Shown in pieces: positions 51,511 through 60,722 of a stretch of DNA of 64,000 bases. The stretch is taken from positions 4,340,001-4,404,000 of the forward strand of contig CAVUHL010000003.1 of NCBI GenBank assembly GCA_963741305.1, read 5' to 3'. Source of the DNA: DATMER01 sp963741305 (lineage in GTDB: Bacteria; Acidobacteriota; Thermoanaerobaculia; Multivoradales; UBA5704). The stretch's first letter is position 1, and each line of letters opens with the position of its first letter. The notes under the pieces were generated by a model. It ran no database searches. It had not been told where the DNA came from and saw nothing but the letters and a program-made list of their open reading frames with translations. The position numbers were made by a program, and so were the translations under genes.

Positions 51511-52353
51511 ACCGAGCGCACGCTCAACCGGGCGCTCCAGGAATATGCGCGCGGCATCACCGGCGGCCTGCTTTTCAGCCTTCCCCTGCTCTACACCATG
51601 GAGGTCTGGTGGGCCGGGTTCATCGCCCGGCCTCTCCGGCTCCTCGTCTATTTACTCGCCGGATTCCTGCTGCTCTTCGGATACAACCGCTATGCCGGCC
51701 TTCGCGAGGACGCGAGTTGGGCGGACCTCGCCTTCGAGGCTGTCGAGGAGTTGGGCCTCGGCCTTCTCGTCTCGGCCTGCATCCTCTGGCTGATCGGCCA
51801 AGTCGACTCCGGCATGCCCCTCTCCGAGATGCTCGGCAAGATCGTGGTCGAAGGAGTGCCCGCGGCGATCGGCGTTTCCGTCGGCGCCGCTCAGTTCGGC
51901 GGAGGTGGAAAGGGCAGCCAGGGGATGAAGGGCCACGAGGACAGAGAGAACCTGGGCCTTTCCGCACACGTGGTCCTCGGCCTCTGCGGCGCGGTGCTGT
52001 TCGCCAGCAACGTCGCTCCTACCGAGGAGATCCTCCAGATCGCCATCGAATCCACCCCCTGGCGGCTGTTCGGGCTCGCGCTCCTGTCCCTGGTCCTGGG
52101 CGGGATCATCCTCTTCTATAGCGACTTCACCGGCTCGAAGCCCCTGCGGCCGGGCGACGGCAACGGTTCCGGCAGGGTGCTGTCGCTCTCGGTGATCAAC
52201 TACGCCGTGGCGCTGGCCGCCTCGGCGTTCATCCTCTGGTTCTTCGGCCGGTTCGAGGGGGTCTCCCTCACCACCGGTGTCGCTCAGGTCGTGACGCTCG
52301 GGGTTGCCAGCTCTCTCGGCGCCTCGGCTGGAAGGCTCTTGCTGCTGTCATGA
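51502..52353 (+). CDS. TIGR02587/DUF2391-like integral membrane protein
   Basis: 283 residues with about seven or eight hydrophobic helices (GGLLFSLPLLYTMEVWWAGF; FLLLFGYNRYAGLRED; VLGLCGAVLFASNVAPTEEI). The pattern matches the TIGR02587 putative integral membrane family, whose function is unknown. ATG at 51502 lies in a dispersed repeat; an earlier in-frame ATG at 51451 is inside the same repeat and less likely. Overlaps the next gene by 4 nt, the usual partner of this family. Confidence 0.82.
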   Translation: MGSTERTLNRALQEYARGITGGLLFSLPLLYTMEVWWAGFIARPLRLLVYLLAGFLLLFGYNRYAGLREDASWADLAFEAVEELGLGLLVSACILWLIGQVDSGMPLSEMLGKIVVEGVPAAIGVSVGAAQFGGGGKGSQGMKGHEDRENLGLSAHVVLGLCGAVLFASNVAPTEEILQIAIESTPWRLFGLALLSLVLGGIILFYSDFTGSKPLRPGDGNGSGRVLSLSVINYAVALAASAFILWFFGRFEGVSLTTGVAQVVTLGVASSLGASAGRLLLLS

Positions 52354-52748
52354 AGACGAGCAAAATTGCAAAGCACCCGCTGGAATGGATCGTGTTCGCC
52401 GTGAGCCTGGCCCTGGTCACGGGCACCGTCGGTTTCCTCGCGTGGGATGCGGTCCAGGGCGCAGGGGGTGAGGGCTCCCCTGCTGCTCTCTCGGTCGAGC
52501 TCGGAAGGCCCGAGCCCCGTGGCGGCGCTTGGGCGGTTCCGGTGACCATCCAAAACCGGGGAGAGATTACGGCCGAGAACGTCCACGTGGAGGTGACCCT
52601 GGAGACTACGGGTGCCGCGCCAGAAACGGCCGGCTTCGAGGCCGCCTTCGTCCCTCGCCAGTCGAAGAGCGAGGGGTGGGTCATGTTCCGGAGCGATCCT
52701 TCCCGCGGCAAGCTGAGCGGCCGGGCCGTGGGGTATTCGACACCCTGA
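52350..52748 (+). CDS. TIGR02588-like single-pass membrane protein
   Basis: 132 residues: one N-terminal transmembrane helix (about 12-32) and a C-terminal beta-rich domain (VPVTIQNRGEITAENVHVEV) that would face the periplasm. Starts within the stop of the preceding gene (ATGA). The TIGR02587/TIGR02588 pair is conserved as a two-gene unit, but no function is established. Confidence 0.8.
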   Translation: MKTSKIAKHPLEWIVFAVSLALVTGTVGFLAWDAVQGAGGEGSPAALSVELGRPEPRGGAWAVPVTIQNRGEITAENVHVEVTLETTGAAPETAGFEAAFVPRQSKSEGWVMFRSDPSRGKLSGRAVGYSTP

Positions 52749-52776
52749 GAGACGCCCTGACCACCTGGCACGGGCT

Positions 52777-54684
52777 GTGATACGTTCCGCGTTCGTGACC
52801 CACACGAAAAGTTCGAAACGTCCGATTCTGGGAGTGGCGCTGGGCGCGCTGGGCGTTGTCTATGGAGACATCGGCACGAGCCCCCTCTACGCCTTGCGCG
52901 AGTGCTTTGATGTCGAGAAGCACGGGGTTGCCCTCTCCCGCGTCAACGTCCTGGGCGTGCTTTCGCTCGTCTTCTGGACCCTGATCATCATCGTAACGAT
53001 CAAGTACCTGATCTTCGTGATGCGGGCGGACAACCGCGGCGAGGGGGGGATCCTCGCCCTGATGTCGCTCGTGCCTCCCCAACTGCGTGACGCGCGGGGC
53101 GGACGATGGCTCCTCCTCGCCCTGGGGCTTTTCGGCGCGGCGCTACTGTACGGCGACGGGATGATCATCCCCTCCATCTCGGTCTTGAGCGCCGTGGAAG
53201 GGCTCCATCTCGCGACTCCCTTCTTCGATCCCTACGTGGTGCCCATCACCATCGCCATCCTGATCGGGCTGTTCGTGATCCAACGCCGCGGGACGGCCGG
53301 CATCGGGAAGGTCTTCGGCCCGATCATGGTGCTCTGGTTCACTACCCTGGCCGGCTTCGGGTTGATGTGGGTCCTCCGCGACCCGGGGGTGTTCGCCGCC
53401 ATCAATCCGGTATACGCGGCCCGTTTCTTCATGGCTAATGGATGGAAGGCCTTCCTGGCGATGGGCGCGGTCTTCCTGGTGGTAACCGGAAGCGAGACGC
53501 TCTACGCGGACATGGGGCACTTCGGCAAGACGCCCATCCGGATGGCCTGGTTCGCGCTCGTGATGCCCGCGCTGATGCTGAACTACTTCGGGCAGGGCGC
53601 GCTTCTGCTCCACCAGCCGAAGGCCGTGGTGAACCCGTTCTACTACCTGGCGGGAGAGAACCGCCTGGCGCTCTACTACCTGGTCGGCCTAGCCACCGTG
53701 GCCACGGTGATCGCATCCCAGGCGGTCATCTCGGGGGCCTTTTCCCTCACCCGGCAGGCGGTCCAGCTCGGCTACATGCCGCGCCTGGCGATCATCCACA
53801 CGTCCGAGGAGGAGATCGGGCAGATCTACATCCCCTCGGTGAACTGGTTCCTGATGTTCTCCACCATCGCCCTGGTCCTGGGCTTCCAGAAGTCCACGAA
53901 CCTGGCGGGGGCTTACGGAGTGGCGGTCACGACCACGATGGTCATCACGACCATTCTCGCCCAGGTGGTGGCACGCCGCCGGTGGGGCTGGAACCCCCAG
54001 CTGGTGATCCTCGGCGCCATCTTCTTCCTGGCCATCGAAATCTCCTTCTTTGGCGCCAACATCATCAAGATCGCCGAGGGCGGCTGGCTCCCCCTGCTCG
54101 TCGGCCTGGTGGTCTACACCCTGCTCTCTACCTGGAAGAAGGGCCGGGCGATCCTCTCGGATCGGCTTAAGAAGGGGGCGCTGCCGTTCGCGAGCTTCAT
54201 CGAAGGGGTCACCCCGGCCTCGCCGCCCCGGGTGCCGGGCACCGCGGTGTTCATGTCGCGCGACCCGGAGGCGACTCCCACGGCGCTCCTCCACAACCTG
54301 AAGCACAACAAGGTGCTGCACGACAAGGTCGTGCTGCTGACGGTAATGACCGAGGAGATACCCTTTGTCGAGGTGGACGAACGGGTGCGGGTGGAGGATC
54401 TCGGCAAGGGCTTCTTCCGGGTGATCGCGCGCTACGGCTTCCTGCAGAACCCCGGCGTCTCCGAGGTAGTCGACCTGACCAAGGCCCAGGGGCTCGACCT
54501 GAACGTGATGAGCACGACGTTCTTCCTGAGCCGCGAGACCCTGATCCCGAGCAAGAAGCCGGGCATGGCGATCTGGCGGGAGAAGCTCTTCTCGCTGATG
54601 GTGAGGAACGCCCAGCGGCCGACGGACTTCTTCCGGATTCCGCCGAACCGCGTGGTCGAAATGGGGATGCAGGTCAGGCTTTGA
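52777..54684 (+). CDS. kup: Kup-type potassium transporter
   Basis: 635 residues; twelve transmembrane helices and a cytoplasmic C-terminal domain. GALGVVYGDIGTSPLYALRE is the family signature; GGILALMSLVPPQ and the VFMSRDPEATPTALLHNLKH C-terminal motif support it. Probable K+/H+ symporter. The GTG at 52777 gives the longest frame; GTG at 52795 is an alternative and neither has a good Shine-Dalgarno. Ends at a hairpin shared with the convergent POT gene. Confidence 0.96.
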   Translation: MIRSAFVTHTKSSKRPILGVALGALGVVYGDIGTSPLYALRECFDVEKHGVALSRVNVLGVLSLVFWTLIIIVTIKYLIFVMRADNRGEGGILALMSLVPPQLRDARGGRWLLLALGLFGAALLYGDGMIIPSISVLSAVEGLHLATPFFDPYVVPITIAILIGLFVIQRRGTAGIGKVFGPIMVLWFTTLAGFGLMWVLRDPGVFAAINPVYAARFFMANGWKAFLAMGAVFLVVTGSETLYADMGHFGKTPIRMAWFALVMPALMLNYFGQGALLLHQPKAVVNPFYYLAGENRLALYYLVGLATVATVIASQAVISGAFSLTRQAVQLGYMPRLAIIHTSEEEIGQIYIPSVNWFLMFSTIALVLGFQKSTNLAGAYGVAVTTTMVITTILAQVVARRRWGWNPQLVILGAIFFLAIEISFFGANIIKIAEGGWLPLLVGLVVYTLLSTWKKGRAILSDRLKKGALPFASFIEGVTPASPPRVPGTAVFMSRDPEATPTALLHNLKHNKVLHDKVVLLTVMTEEIPFVEVDERVRVEDLGKGFFRVIARYGFLQNPGVSEVVDLTKAQGLDLNVMSTTFFLSRETLIPSKKPGMAIWREKLFSLMVRNAQRPTDFFRIPPNRVVEMGMQVRL

Positions 54685-54685
54685 G

Positions 54686-54710
54686 GAGAGGGCGGGGGAA
54701 CCGCCCTCTC
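54686..54710. terminator. Bidirectional hairpin terminator between kup and POT gene
   Basis: A perfect 10-bp stem (54686-54695 with 54701-54710) with a 5-nt loop starts right after the kup stop and 11 nt before the POT stop. GC-rich, with only a short T-run (CTCTTC), so moderately convincing. Confidence 0.6.
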
Positions 54711-54720
54711 CCCTCTTCGA

Positions 54721-56049
54721 TCAAACTCCGGGCATGGCCTTCTTGAGCGGCTTCAACAGCAGCGTCAACACCACCGCCATCACGAGCGACAAGGCTCCCA
54801 GCATCGCGAAGAAGCTGGAGTGTGGCATGTCGTCCCAGTAGACGCCGACGCCGGTCAGCTTGTTGCCGATCGCCGTGGCCAGGAACCAGCCGCCCATCAT
54901 GATGCCCTTGAGCCGCACCGGGGCGACCTTCGAGACCAGCGACAGGCCCATCGGCGAGAGCATCAGCTCGCCCAGGGTCAGCACTCCATAAGCGCCGATC
55001 AGCCACGCGGGCGAGAGTACCTTCTGGTCCAGGTCGCCTCCCGCCTTGCCCGCGAAGTACATGACGAAGTAGGCCGCCCCGGTGAGGCACATGCCGATCG
55101 CCATCTTGGTCGGCGTCGAAGGCTCCAGGCCGCGCTTGTCGAGCGCGCCCCAGAACCAGATCAGCGGGAAGGTGAGCAGGATGACCCATCCCGGGTTGAT
55201 CGCGTTGGAGATGATGCCGGTGACGTTCCAGTCGATGCTGTCGTTGGCGAAGTAGGTCCAGGTGGTCTGGTTCTGGTGGAACACCATCCAGAAGACGATG
55301 ACGACCAGGAAGATGACGATCAGGGCCCCGACCCGGCGCGAGTCGGGGATGGCATCGATCGGGTTGTTGTGCTGGCGGCTGACGCCCGGCGGGGGCGCAT
55401 CCACCGCCGTCGCGGCGGTCGACACCGGGGCATTGACCGACTGCTTCCGGTCGGCCTGCTCGACGTAGCGCTTGAAGCGCCAGAGGGTCACGACCGAGAA
55501 CACCATGCCGACGGCGCCCAGGAAGAAAGCCGGATGGTAGCCGAAGTTCTGCACCATGAGCTCGGCCACGATCGGCGCCATCAAGGCTCCGACGTTGATG
55601 CCCATGTAGAAGATGTTGTAGGCGCGGTCCTTGAGGTGGCTCCCCTCAGGGTAGAGGTTGCCGACCATGGCAGAGACGTTCGGCTTGAAGAAGCCATTGC
55701 CGATGACCAGGCAGGCCATGGCCGCGAACATGACCGGCACCGAATGCACGGCGAGCAAGCCGTGGCCTGCCATGAAGAAGAGGCCGCCGATCATCACCGA
55801 TTTTCGATAACCCAGCACCCGGTCCGCCAGGATGCCGCCGAACAGCGGGCTCGCGTAGACGAACATCTGGTACCAGGACCAGATGCTGGTGGCCTGGTCC
55901 CGAGGCCAGCCGAACCCCTCCTGGGACGTGACGTACAGGACCCACATCGCTCCCACGGTGTAGAAGCTGAAGCGCTCCCACATCTCGGTGAAGAACAGGA
56001 CGTAGAGGCCCTTCGGGTGCCGGTCGGCACTCGTCATGCTTGTCGCCAT
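54721..56049 (-). CDS. POT-family peptide MFS transporter (second of tandem pair)
   Basis: 442 residues. FFTEMWERFSFYTVGAMWVL and the ExxER-like EMWER motif on helix 1, plus GNGFFKPNVSAMVGNLY and FSIFYMGINVGAL-like motif (here AYNIFYMGINVGALM), identify a proton-dependent oligopeptide transporter. Lies 16 nt after the other POT gene; the two are separate paralogs, not a duplication with high identity. Confidence 0.95.
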   Translation of the reverse strand: MATSMTSADRHPKGLYVLFFTEMWERFSFYTVGAMWVLYVTSQEGFGWPRDQATSIWSWYQMFVYASPLFGGILADRVLGYRKSVMIGGLFFMAGHGLLAVHSVPVMFAAMACLVIGNGFFKPNVSAMVGNLYPEGSHLKDRAYNIFYMGINVGALMAPIVAELMVQNFGYHPAFFLGAVGMVFSVVTLWRFKRYVEQADRKQSVNAPVSTAATAVDAPPPGVSRQHNNPIDAIPDSRRVGALIVIFLVVIVFWMVFHQNQTTWTYFANDSIDWNVTGIISNAINPGWVILLTFPLIWFWGALDKRGLEPSTPTKMAIGMCLTGAAYFVMYFAGKAGGDLDQKVLSPAWLIGAYGVLTLGELMLSPMGLSLVSKVAPVRLKGIMMGGWFLATAIGNKLTGVGVYWDDMPHSSFFAMLGALSLVMAVVLTLLLKPLKKAMPGV

Positions 56050-56065
56050 CTAGAGATCTCCTCTC

Positions 56066-57667
56066 TCAGTGCACTCCACCCATCAGTCTTCGCATCGGCC
56101 GGATCAACACCAGGGCAAGTACGGTGAATGCCAGGCCAACGATGGTCATGCGGCCGAAGAGCTTGTCGAGCGGCAAGCTCTCGAAGAAGCCCGCGGCCTG
56201 ACCGCTCAGGAAATTGCCGCAGGCGGTGGCGAGGAACCAGACACCCATCATCTGGCCCACCACGCGTTCCGGCGACAGCTTGGTCATGGTGCTCAGGCCC
56301 ACCGGGCTAAGGCAGAGCTCGCCGATGGTATGGACGAAGTAGACCGACAGCAGCCACATGGGGCTGACCTGGGAGCCTTCGGGCCCCGAGGCCCGGGCCG
56401 CGGCGATCATGATGATGAAGCCCAGGGTGGCGAAGACCAGGCCCCAGGCGAACTTGGCCGGGCTCGAGGGCTCGCGCGAGCCGAGCCGGATCCAGAGCCA
56501 GGCGAAGAATGGTCCAAGCATGAAGATGATGAAGAACGAGTTCACCGACTGGAACCAGCTCGACGGGAAGTCGAAGCCCAGCAGGCTGGTGCGGGTGTTG
56601 CGTTCCGCGAACAGCGTCAGGGTCGAACCGGCCTGCTCGAACGCCGCCCAGAACAGGGTCGCGAACACGAAGAAGAGCACGATGGCCCCCATCCGTTTCC
56701 GCTCGACCGAAGTCCAGCCGGGCCGCGTCAACAGGTAGAGGAAGTAGACGACCGGGAAGAGGATCAGCACGGCGCCGACGACTTCGACGATCCCATCCAG
56801 GGTGAAGTTGAGCACGCCCGAGGCCCGCAGCCCGGCCACAGCGGCGATGACCGCGATGGCCGCGCCGAGGACGATCCAGAACATCCGGAGGTCTTTGCGG
56901 AATGCCTCGGGATCACGGCTGTCCTGGGTGAGGAGCCCCGCCTTCCCGAGCCGGCGGCTGCCGATCACATACTGGACGAGGCCCAGGGCCATGCCCACCG
57001 TGGCGGCGCCGAAACCCCAGTGCCAGCTGCTCTCCGGCCGGAAGCCCATGTTCTGCAGGGTGCCCTTGAAGCTGTCGCTCTGCGCCAGGTAGCCGCAGAC
57101 CAGGGGAGCGAGGAAGGCACCGAGGTTGATCCCCATGTAGAAGATCGAGAACCCGGAATCCCGCCGCTGGTCCTTCTGCGTGTAGAGGGAGCCCACCATG
57201 GTGCTGATGTTCGGCTTGAGCAGCCCGGTGCCCATGACGATGAGGAACAGGCCGAGGAAGAACATCGTCATGCTGTGGAAAGTCAGGCTCAGGTGGCCGA
57301 GGGCGATGATGATGCCGCCGTAGAGCACGGCGCGGCGCTGGCCGATGAGGCGGTCCGCGATCCATCCGCCGGGGAGCGCCGTCAGGTAGACCAGGGCGGC
57401 GTAGAGGCCATAGATGGGACCCGCCTTGGCCGTGTCCCACCCGAGCCCGCCCTGAGCCACGGCGGTGGTCATGAAGAGCAGCAGGATGGCCCGCATGCCA
57501 TAGAAGCTGAAGCGCTCCCACATCTCCGTGAAGAAGAGGGTGGAGAGGCCCGCGGGATGCCCGAAGAAGCGGGTGTCGGTGGCAGCGTCGGGAGGGGCGG
57601 GATGAATCCCTCCAGCCACCTCGGTGGAGGAGGGGCTCGCGAACTCGGTCGTGGGGTCTTTGGCCAT
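56066..57667 (-). CDS. POT-family peptide MFS transporter (first of tandem pair)
   Basis: 533 residues. LFFTEMWERFSFYGMRAILL, GTGLLKPNISTMVGSLY and FSIFYMGINLGAFLAPLVCG are the POT/PTR2 motifs; QAAGFFESL near the end. Imports di- and tripeptides with protons. About 90 residues longer than the downstream paralog, mainly through extra helices in the middle, as in typical bacterial POTs with 14 helices. Confidence 0.96.
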   Translation of the reverse strand: MAKDPTTEFASPSSTEVAGGIHPAPPDAATDTRFFGHPAGLSTLFFTEMWERFSFYGMRAILLLFMTTAVAQGGLGWDTAKAGPIYGLYAALVYLTALPGGWIADRLIGQRRAVLYGGIIIALGHLSLTFHSMTMFFLGLFLIVMGTGLLKPNISTMVGSLYTQKDQRRDSGFSIFYMGINLGAFLAPLVCGYLAQSDSFKGTLQNMGFRPESSWHWGFGAATVGMALGLVQYVIGSRRLGKAGLLTQDSRDPEAFRKDLRMFWIVLGAAIAVIAAVAGLRASGVLNFTLDGIVEVVGAVLILFPVVYFLYLLTRPGWTSVERKRMGAIVLFFVFATLFWAAFEQAGSTLTLFAERNTRTSLLGFDFPSSWFQSVNSFFIIFMLGPFFAWLWIRLGSREPSSPAKFAWGLVFATLGFIIMIAAARASGPEGSQVSPMWLLSVYFVHTIGELCLSPVGLSTMTKLSPERVVGQMMGVWFLATACGNFLSGQAAGFFESLPLDKLFGRMTIVGLAFTVLALVLIRPMRRLMGGVH

Positions 57668-57926
57668 GACTCTCGCTCAGAAAAAGGGTTGAGTAGCGCG
57701 CGGAGCCTACCACGCTCCCCCTGGGGACCGATCCTGCTGGACCCGTTGCACTTACAGCAAGGCAGGTGCCACCCGCGCCCGTCAGGAGAGGGCCGCCCCG
57801 TCCTGTCCTCGCCCGGTGACGGAGGCGTGTCCGGAAGTGAGCGGAGGGGCGGGAAAAGCCTTTGTTTTCCGGGGGTTTAGGTATGGCATTCCGCTTGCTC
57901 TATGAGACTGGCGTACCCATCTGACC

Positions 57927-57993
57927 CACGGCAATGTCACTGACATCGCCGTGCGGCGCTCCAAAAGGGAAGCCGGCCAACCCCCGGCTTCCC
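57927..57993. promoter_or_regulatory. Two palindromes in the POT/tyrA intergenic region
   Basis: The first is an interrupted inverted repeat: CACGGC (57927-57932) with GCCGTG (57948-57953), and an inner TGTCA-C-TGACA, an operator-like shape. The second is a perfect 10-bp hairpin (57967-57976 with 57984-57993) followed by a pyrimidine-rich run, about 37 nt before the tyrA start. The rest of the 362-nt gap (57668-58029) shows no gene. Confidence 0.5.
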
Positions 57994-58029
57994 TCCCCTC
58001 CCTCCTCTCCTTGGGCTACCCTATCGATC

Positions 58030-59145
58030 ATGAGCGATTCCGATCTGTCCTCCCTGCGCGACTCCATCGCCGAGGTCGACCGCGCCCTGCTCGAGCTGCT
58101 CCGCCGCCGCATGGAGCTGGCCGCGGAGGTGGGGCGCATCAAGGCCGCCTCCGGCTCCCCCGTCGAGGTGCGGGATGTGGAGCACATCGTGCTCGACCGT
58201 GCCCGCCAGCATGCCGACGCCTGCGGCGTGTCCGAAGAGGTCATGACGTCGATGTTCCAGGCGATCATCCGCGGCTCGGTGGAGCGGCAGTACCGCGTGG
58301 GGGTCTCGCTGCGCGAACGGCGGGGGGAGCGGATGCTGATCGTGGGCGGGTCCGGCGGCATGGGGACCTGGTTCCGCGGCTTCCTGGAGCTCGCGGGTCA
58401 CACGGCCGACATCTCCGACCCGGCGCTGTCCGGGCTGCCCACGCCCCGTCCCCAGGGACGGTTCGGCGGATTGGGCGAGATTGAGGACCTTGACCGCTAC
58501 TCGGCGATCTGGGTGGCGGCGCCGCTCAACCGGATGGCCGCGGTGCTGGAGGAGCTGATTGCGCGCCGGCCCCGCGCTCCGATCGTGGAGGTGGCCTCGA
58601 TCAAGACCCCTCTTCTCGGCGCGCTCGCCCACGCCCGGGACGAGGGGCTGCGGGTCTTCGCCGTGCACCCGATGTTCGGACCCAGCAAGTCGGTGTACGA
58701 GACGCTGACGTTCGTCCTGGCAGCCCAGGGCGATCCGATCGAGGAGAAACGGCTGCTGGCGCCGCTGCTCGCACATCCCTACACGCGGATCGTCTCAGTG
58801 CCGTTCCCCCACCACGACCGCCTGATGGGTTGGCTTTTGGGGCTTTCGCACCTGACGAACATGCTCTTCGGCGCGGCCCTGGCGAAGTCCGGGATCGATC
58901 CCGCCGAGCTGCAGGCGTGCGCCTCGACCACCTACAGCCATCAGGCGGCCACGGCGCTGCGCGTGCTCTCCGAGGACCCCGACCTCTACCTGGACATCCA
59001 GTACCTCAACCCGCACCGGAACGACGTCTATGCCGCGACGCGCGAGGCCCTGGGCCAGCTCGTAACCCTTGTGACCGAGCGCGACCGGGAGGGCCTCCGC
59101 CAATCGTTCGACGACGCGCGCCGGGCGCTCGCGCCGGAGGCGTAG
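58030..59145 (+). CDS. tyrA: Bifunctional chorismate mutase / prephenate dehydrogenase (T-protein)
   Basis: 371 residues. The N-terminal AroQ-type chorismate mutase (1-90: LRDSIAEVDRALLELLRRRM, with Arg and Lys of the helical active site) is followed by a Rossmann NAD-binding domain (MLIVGGSGGMGTWF at about 102-115) and the prephenate dehydrogenase domain (VFAVHPMFGPSKSVYE; HHDRLMGWLLGLSHLTN). Converts chorismate to prephenate and then to 4-hydroxyphenylpyruvate for tyrosine synthesis. ATG at 58030 is taken because it begins the mutase domain; the earlier frame start (57934) overlaps the palindromes. Confidence 0.95.
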   Translation: MSDSDLSSLRDSIAEVDRALLELLRRRMELAAEVGRIKAASGSPVEVRDVEHIVLDRARQHADACGVSEEVMTSMFQAIIRGSVERQYRVGVSLRERRGERMLIVGGSGGMGTWFRGFLELAGHTADISDPALSGLPTPRPQGRFGGLGEIEDLDRYSAIWVAAPLNRMAAVLEELIARRPRAPIVEVASIKTPLLGALAHARDEGLRVFAVHPMFGPSKSVYETLTFVLAAQGDPIEEKRLLAPLLAHPYTRIVSVPFPHHDRLMGWLLGLSHLTNMLFGAALAKSGIDPAELQACASTTYSHQAATALRVLSEDPDLYLDIQYLNPHRNDVYAATREALGQLVTLVTERDREGLRQSFDDARRALAPEA

Positions 59146-59171
59146 GGCCGGCTCTTGTGGCCGCCCTCCGA

Positions 59172-59192
59172 GGGCAACCACGAGGGTTGCCC
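59172..59192. terminator. Hairpin between convergent tyrA and H1-like gene
   Basis: A perfect 8-bp stem (59172-59179 with 59185-59192), loop ACGAG, adjoining the stop of the H1-like gene. The flank GGTTGCCCCTAC resembles the arm end of the 861-932 palindrome, so it may be a dispersed element used as terminator. Confidence 0.55.
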
Positions 59193-59483
59193 CTACGTGC
59201 TCTTCTTCGCGGCAGTCTTCTTCGCAGGAGCCTTCTTGGCGCCTCCGGATGAGGCACTCTTCTTCGCGGCCGGAGCCGGCGGCGTTGCGGCAGAAGCCGA
59301 GGCCTTCTTGGCGGCCGCCTTCTTGGCCGACGCCTTCTTCGACGCATTCACGGCGGCGGCCACGCCCGCGGCGATCCCGGCGGCGGCGGCCACACCTGCG
59401 GCGACCTTGCCGACGGTCGCCTTCGTGGAGGACTTCTTTGCCGCGGGCTTCTTGCTTCCGGTCGTTGCCTTCTTCTCAGCCAT
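59193..59483 (-). CDS. Lys/Ala-rich histone H1-like protein
   Basis: 96 residues, almost entirely Lys, Ala, Ser, Thr and Pro, with repeated AAKK and PAKK motifs at both ends and an Ala-rich middle (VAAGVAAAAGIAAGVAAAV) that could be a short membrane-inserting or structural helix. The tails resemble bacterial H1-like DNA-compaction proteins. ATG at 59483 (AEKKATTGSKKPAAKK) with GGAGAG upstream. The composition resembles the tail of L17 in this genome. Confidence 0.75.
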   Translation of the reverse strand: MAEKKATTGSKKPAAKKSSTKATVGKVAAGVAAAAGIAAGVAAAVNASKKASAKKAAAKKASASAATPPAPAAKKSASSGGAKKAPAKKTAAKKST

Positions 59484-59600
59484 GGTATTGCCTCTCTCCT
59501 TGGTTGGAGGCCCCGTCGCAAAGCTCCCCACGCCGGGGCTGTGTATTTGACTTCAGACTACTGCTGTCGAATGCACAGCAAAACACATGCCGATTCCAAG

Positions 59601-60722
59601 TCACACGGCCTGAAGGGCTTGCTCCAGATCGGCGATCAGGTCTTCAGGATGTTCGAGGCCGATGGACAGGCGGAGCAGATCCTGCGGGGTGCGCGACTGG
59701 GGGCCTTCACTCGACGCGCGATGCTCGATCAGGCTCTCGACGCCGCCGAGCGAGGTGGCCCGCGTGAAGAGCCGGACGCGGGAGACGGCCCGCAGAGCGG
59801 TTTCCCTATCGCCCGTCTGGATGGAGAGCATCCCTCCGAAGCCGGACATCTGCCGCTTCGCCACCTCGTGCCCTGGATGGGATTCGAGCCCCGGGTAATG
59901 AACCGCGGAGACGGCAGGCGAGCTTTCCAGCGCCCGCGCAACCGCCAGGGCATTGGCGCTCTGAACCGCCATCCGGCAGGCGAGGGTGCGCAGGCCGCGC
60001 AGCACGAGCCAGGAGTTGAAGGGTGAGGCAACGGCGCCCAGGACATGGCGGATGTGATCGGTCTTTATAAAAAGGTCATCCCTGCGGGCTAAGACCAGGG
60101 CTCCCCCCTGCACGTCGCTGTGGCCGCCGAAGTACTTGGTCGTGGAATGGAGGACGGCGTCTACTCCCAGCTCGATCGGCCGCTGCAGCGCGGGGGTGGC
60201 GAAGGTGTTGTCGATAAGGGTCAGGGCGCCCGCCCGCCGGGCGAGGTCGGCCACGGCGCGGATGTCGGTGACCTTGAGGAGCGGGTTGGACGGGCTTTCC
60301 ATCCAGACGAGCCGGGTCTCGGGACGGAGCGCGGCTTCGACCTCGCGAAGGTCCTGCATGGCCACGGCGGTCGACGAGATCCCCCAATTGGGAAGGTTCT
60401 CCTCGGCCGCGACCCGGAAACCGTAGTAGACGTCTTCCGGGAAGATCACGTGCGATCCGGGAGGCAGGGTCTGGAGCAGCGCGATGCCCGCCGCCATTCC
60501 CGAGGCGAAGACCAGCGCAGCTGCTCCCCCTTCGAGAGAAGCCAGCGCCGCTTCGAGCTGGTGCTGGTTGGGGTTCGACTCGCGGATGTAGGTATGCCCG
60601 CCCAGCGGGACTCCGTCCGCGTCGCGGGCAAAATTGGTAGAGAGATAGATCGGGGACGCCACCGACCCGGTCGTCGGATCGGCCTCGTGCCCGGCGTGCA
60701 CCGCGAGCGTCTCGAGCTTCAT
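59601..60722 (-). CDS. Trans-sulfuration PLP enzyme (cystathionine gamma-synthase/lyase family)
   Basis: 373 residues. TLAVHAGHEADPTTGSVASP start; YIRESNPNQHQLEAALASLE (usually Y.R..NPT); IDNTFATPALQRPIELG; PLP lysine K196 in HSTTKYFGGHSD. Either cystathionine gamma-synthase (methionine synthesis) or beta/gamma-lyase; sequence alone does not decide. Start ATG at 60722 overlaps the stop of the TonB-like gene, so translation is coupled. Confidence 0.93.
   Translation of the reverse strand: MKLETLAVHAGHEADPTTGSVASPIYLSTNFARDADGVPLGGHTYIRESNPNQHQLEAALASLEGGAAALVFASGMAAGIALLQTLPPGSHVIFPEDVYYGFRVAAEENLPNWGISSTAVAMQDLREVEAALRPETRLVWMESPSNPLLKVTDIRAVADLARRAGALTLIDNTFATPALQRPIELGVDAVLHSTTKYFGGHSDVQGGALVLARRDDLFIKTDHIRHVLGAVASPFNSWLVLRGLRTLACRMAVQSANALAVARALESSPAVSAVHYPGLESHPGHEVAKRQMSGFGGMLSIQTGDRETALRAVSRVRLFTRATSLGGVESLIEHRASSEGPQSRTPQDLLRLSIGLEHPEDLIADLEQALQAV

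Noticed and set aside
56069..57880. 603-codon plus-strand ORF opposite the POT gene
   Set aside because: Antisense shadow; Glu/His/Gly-rich translation without any recognisable domain.
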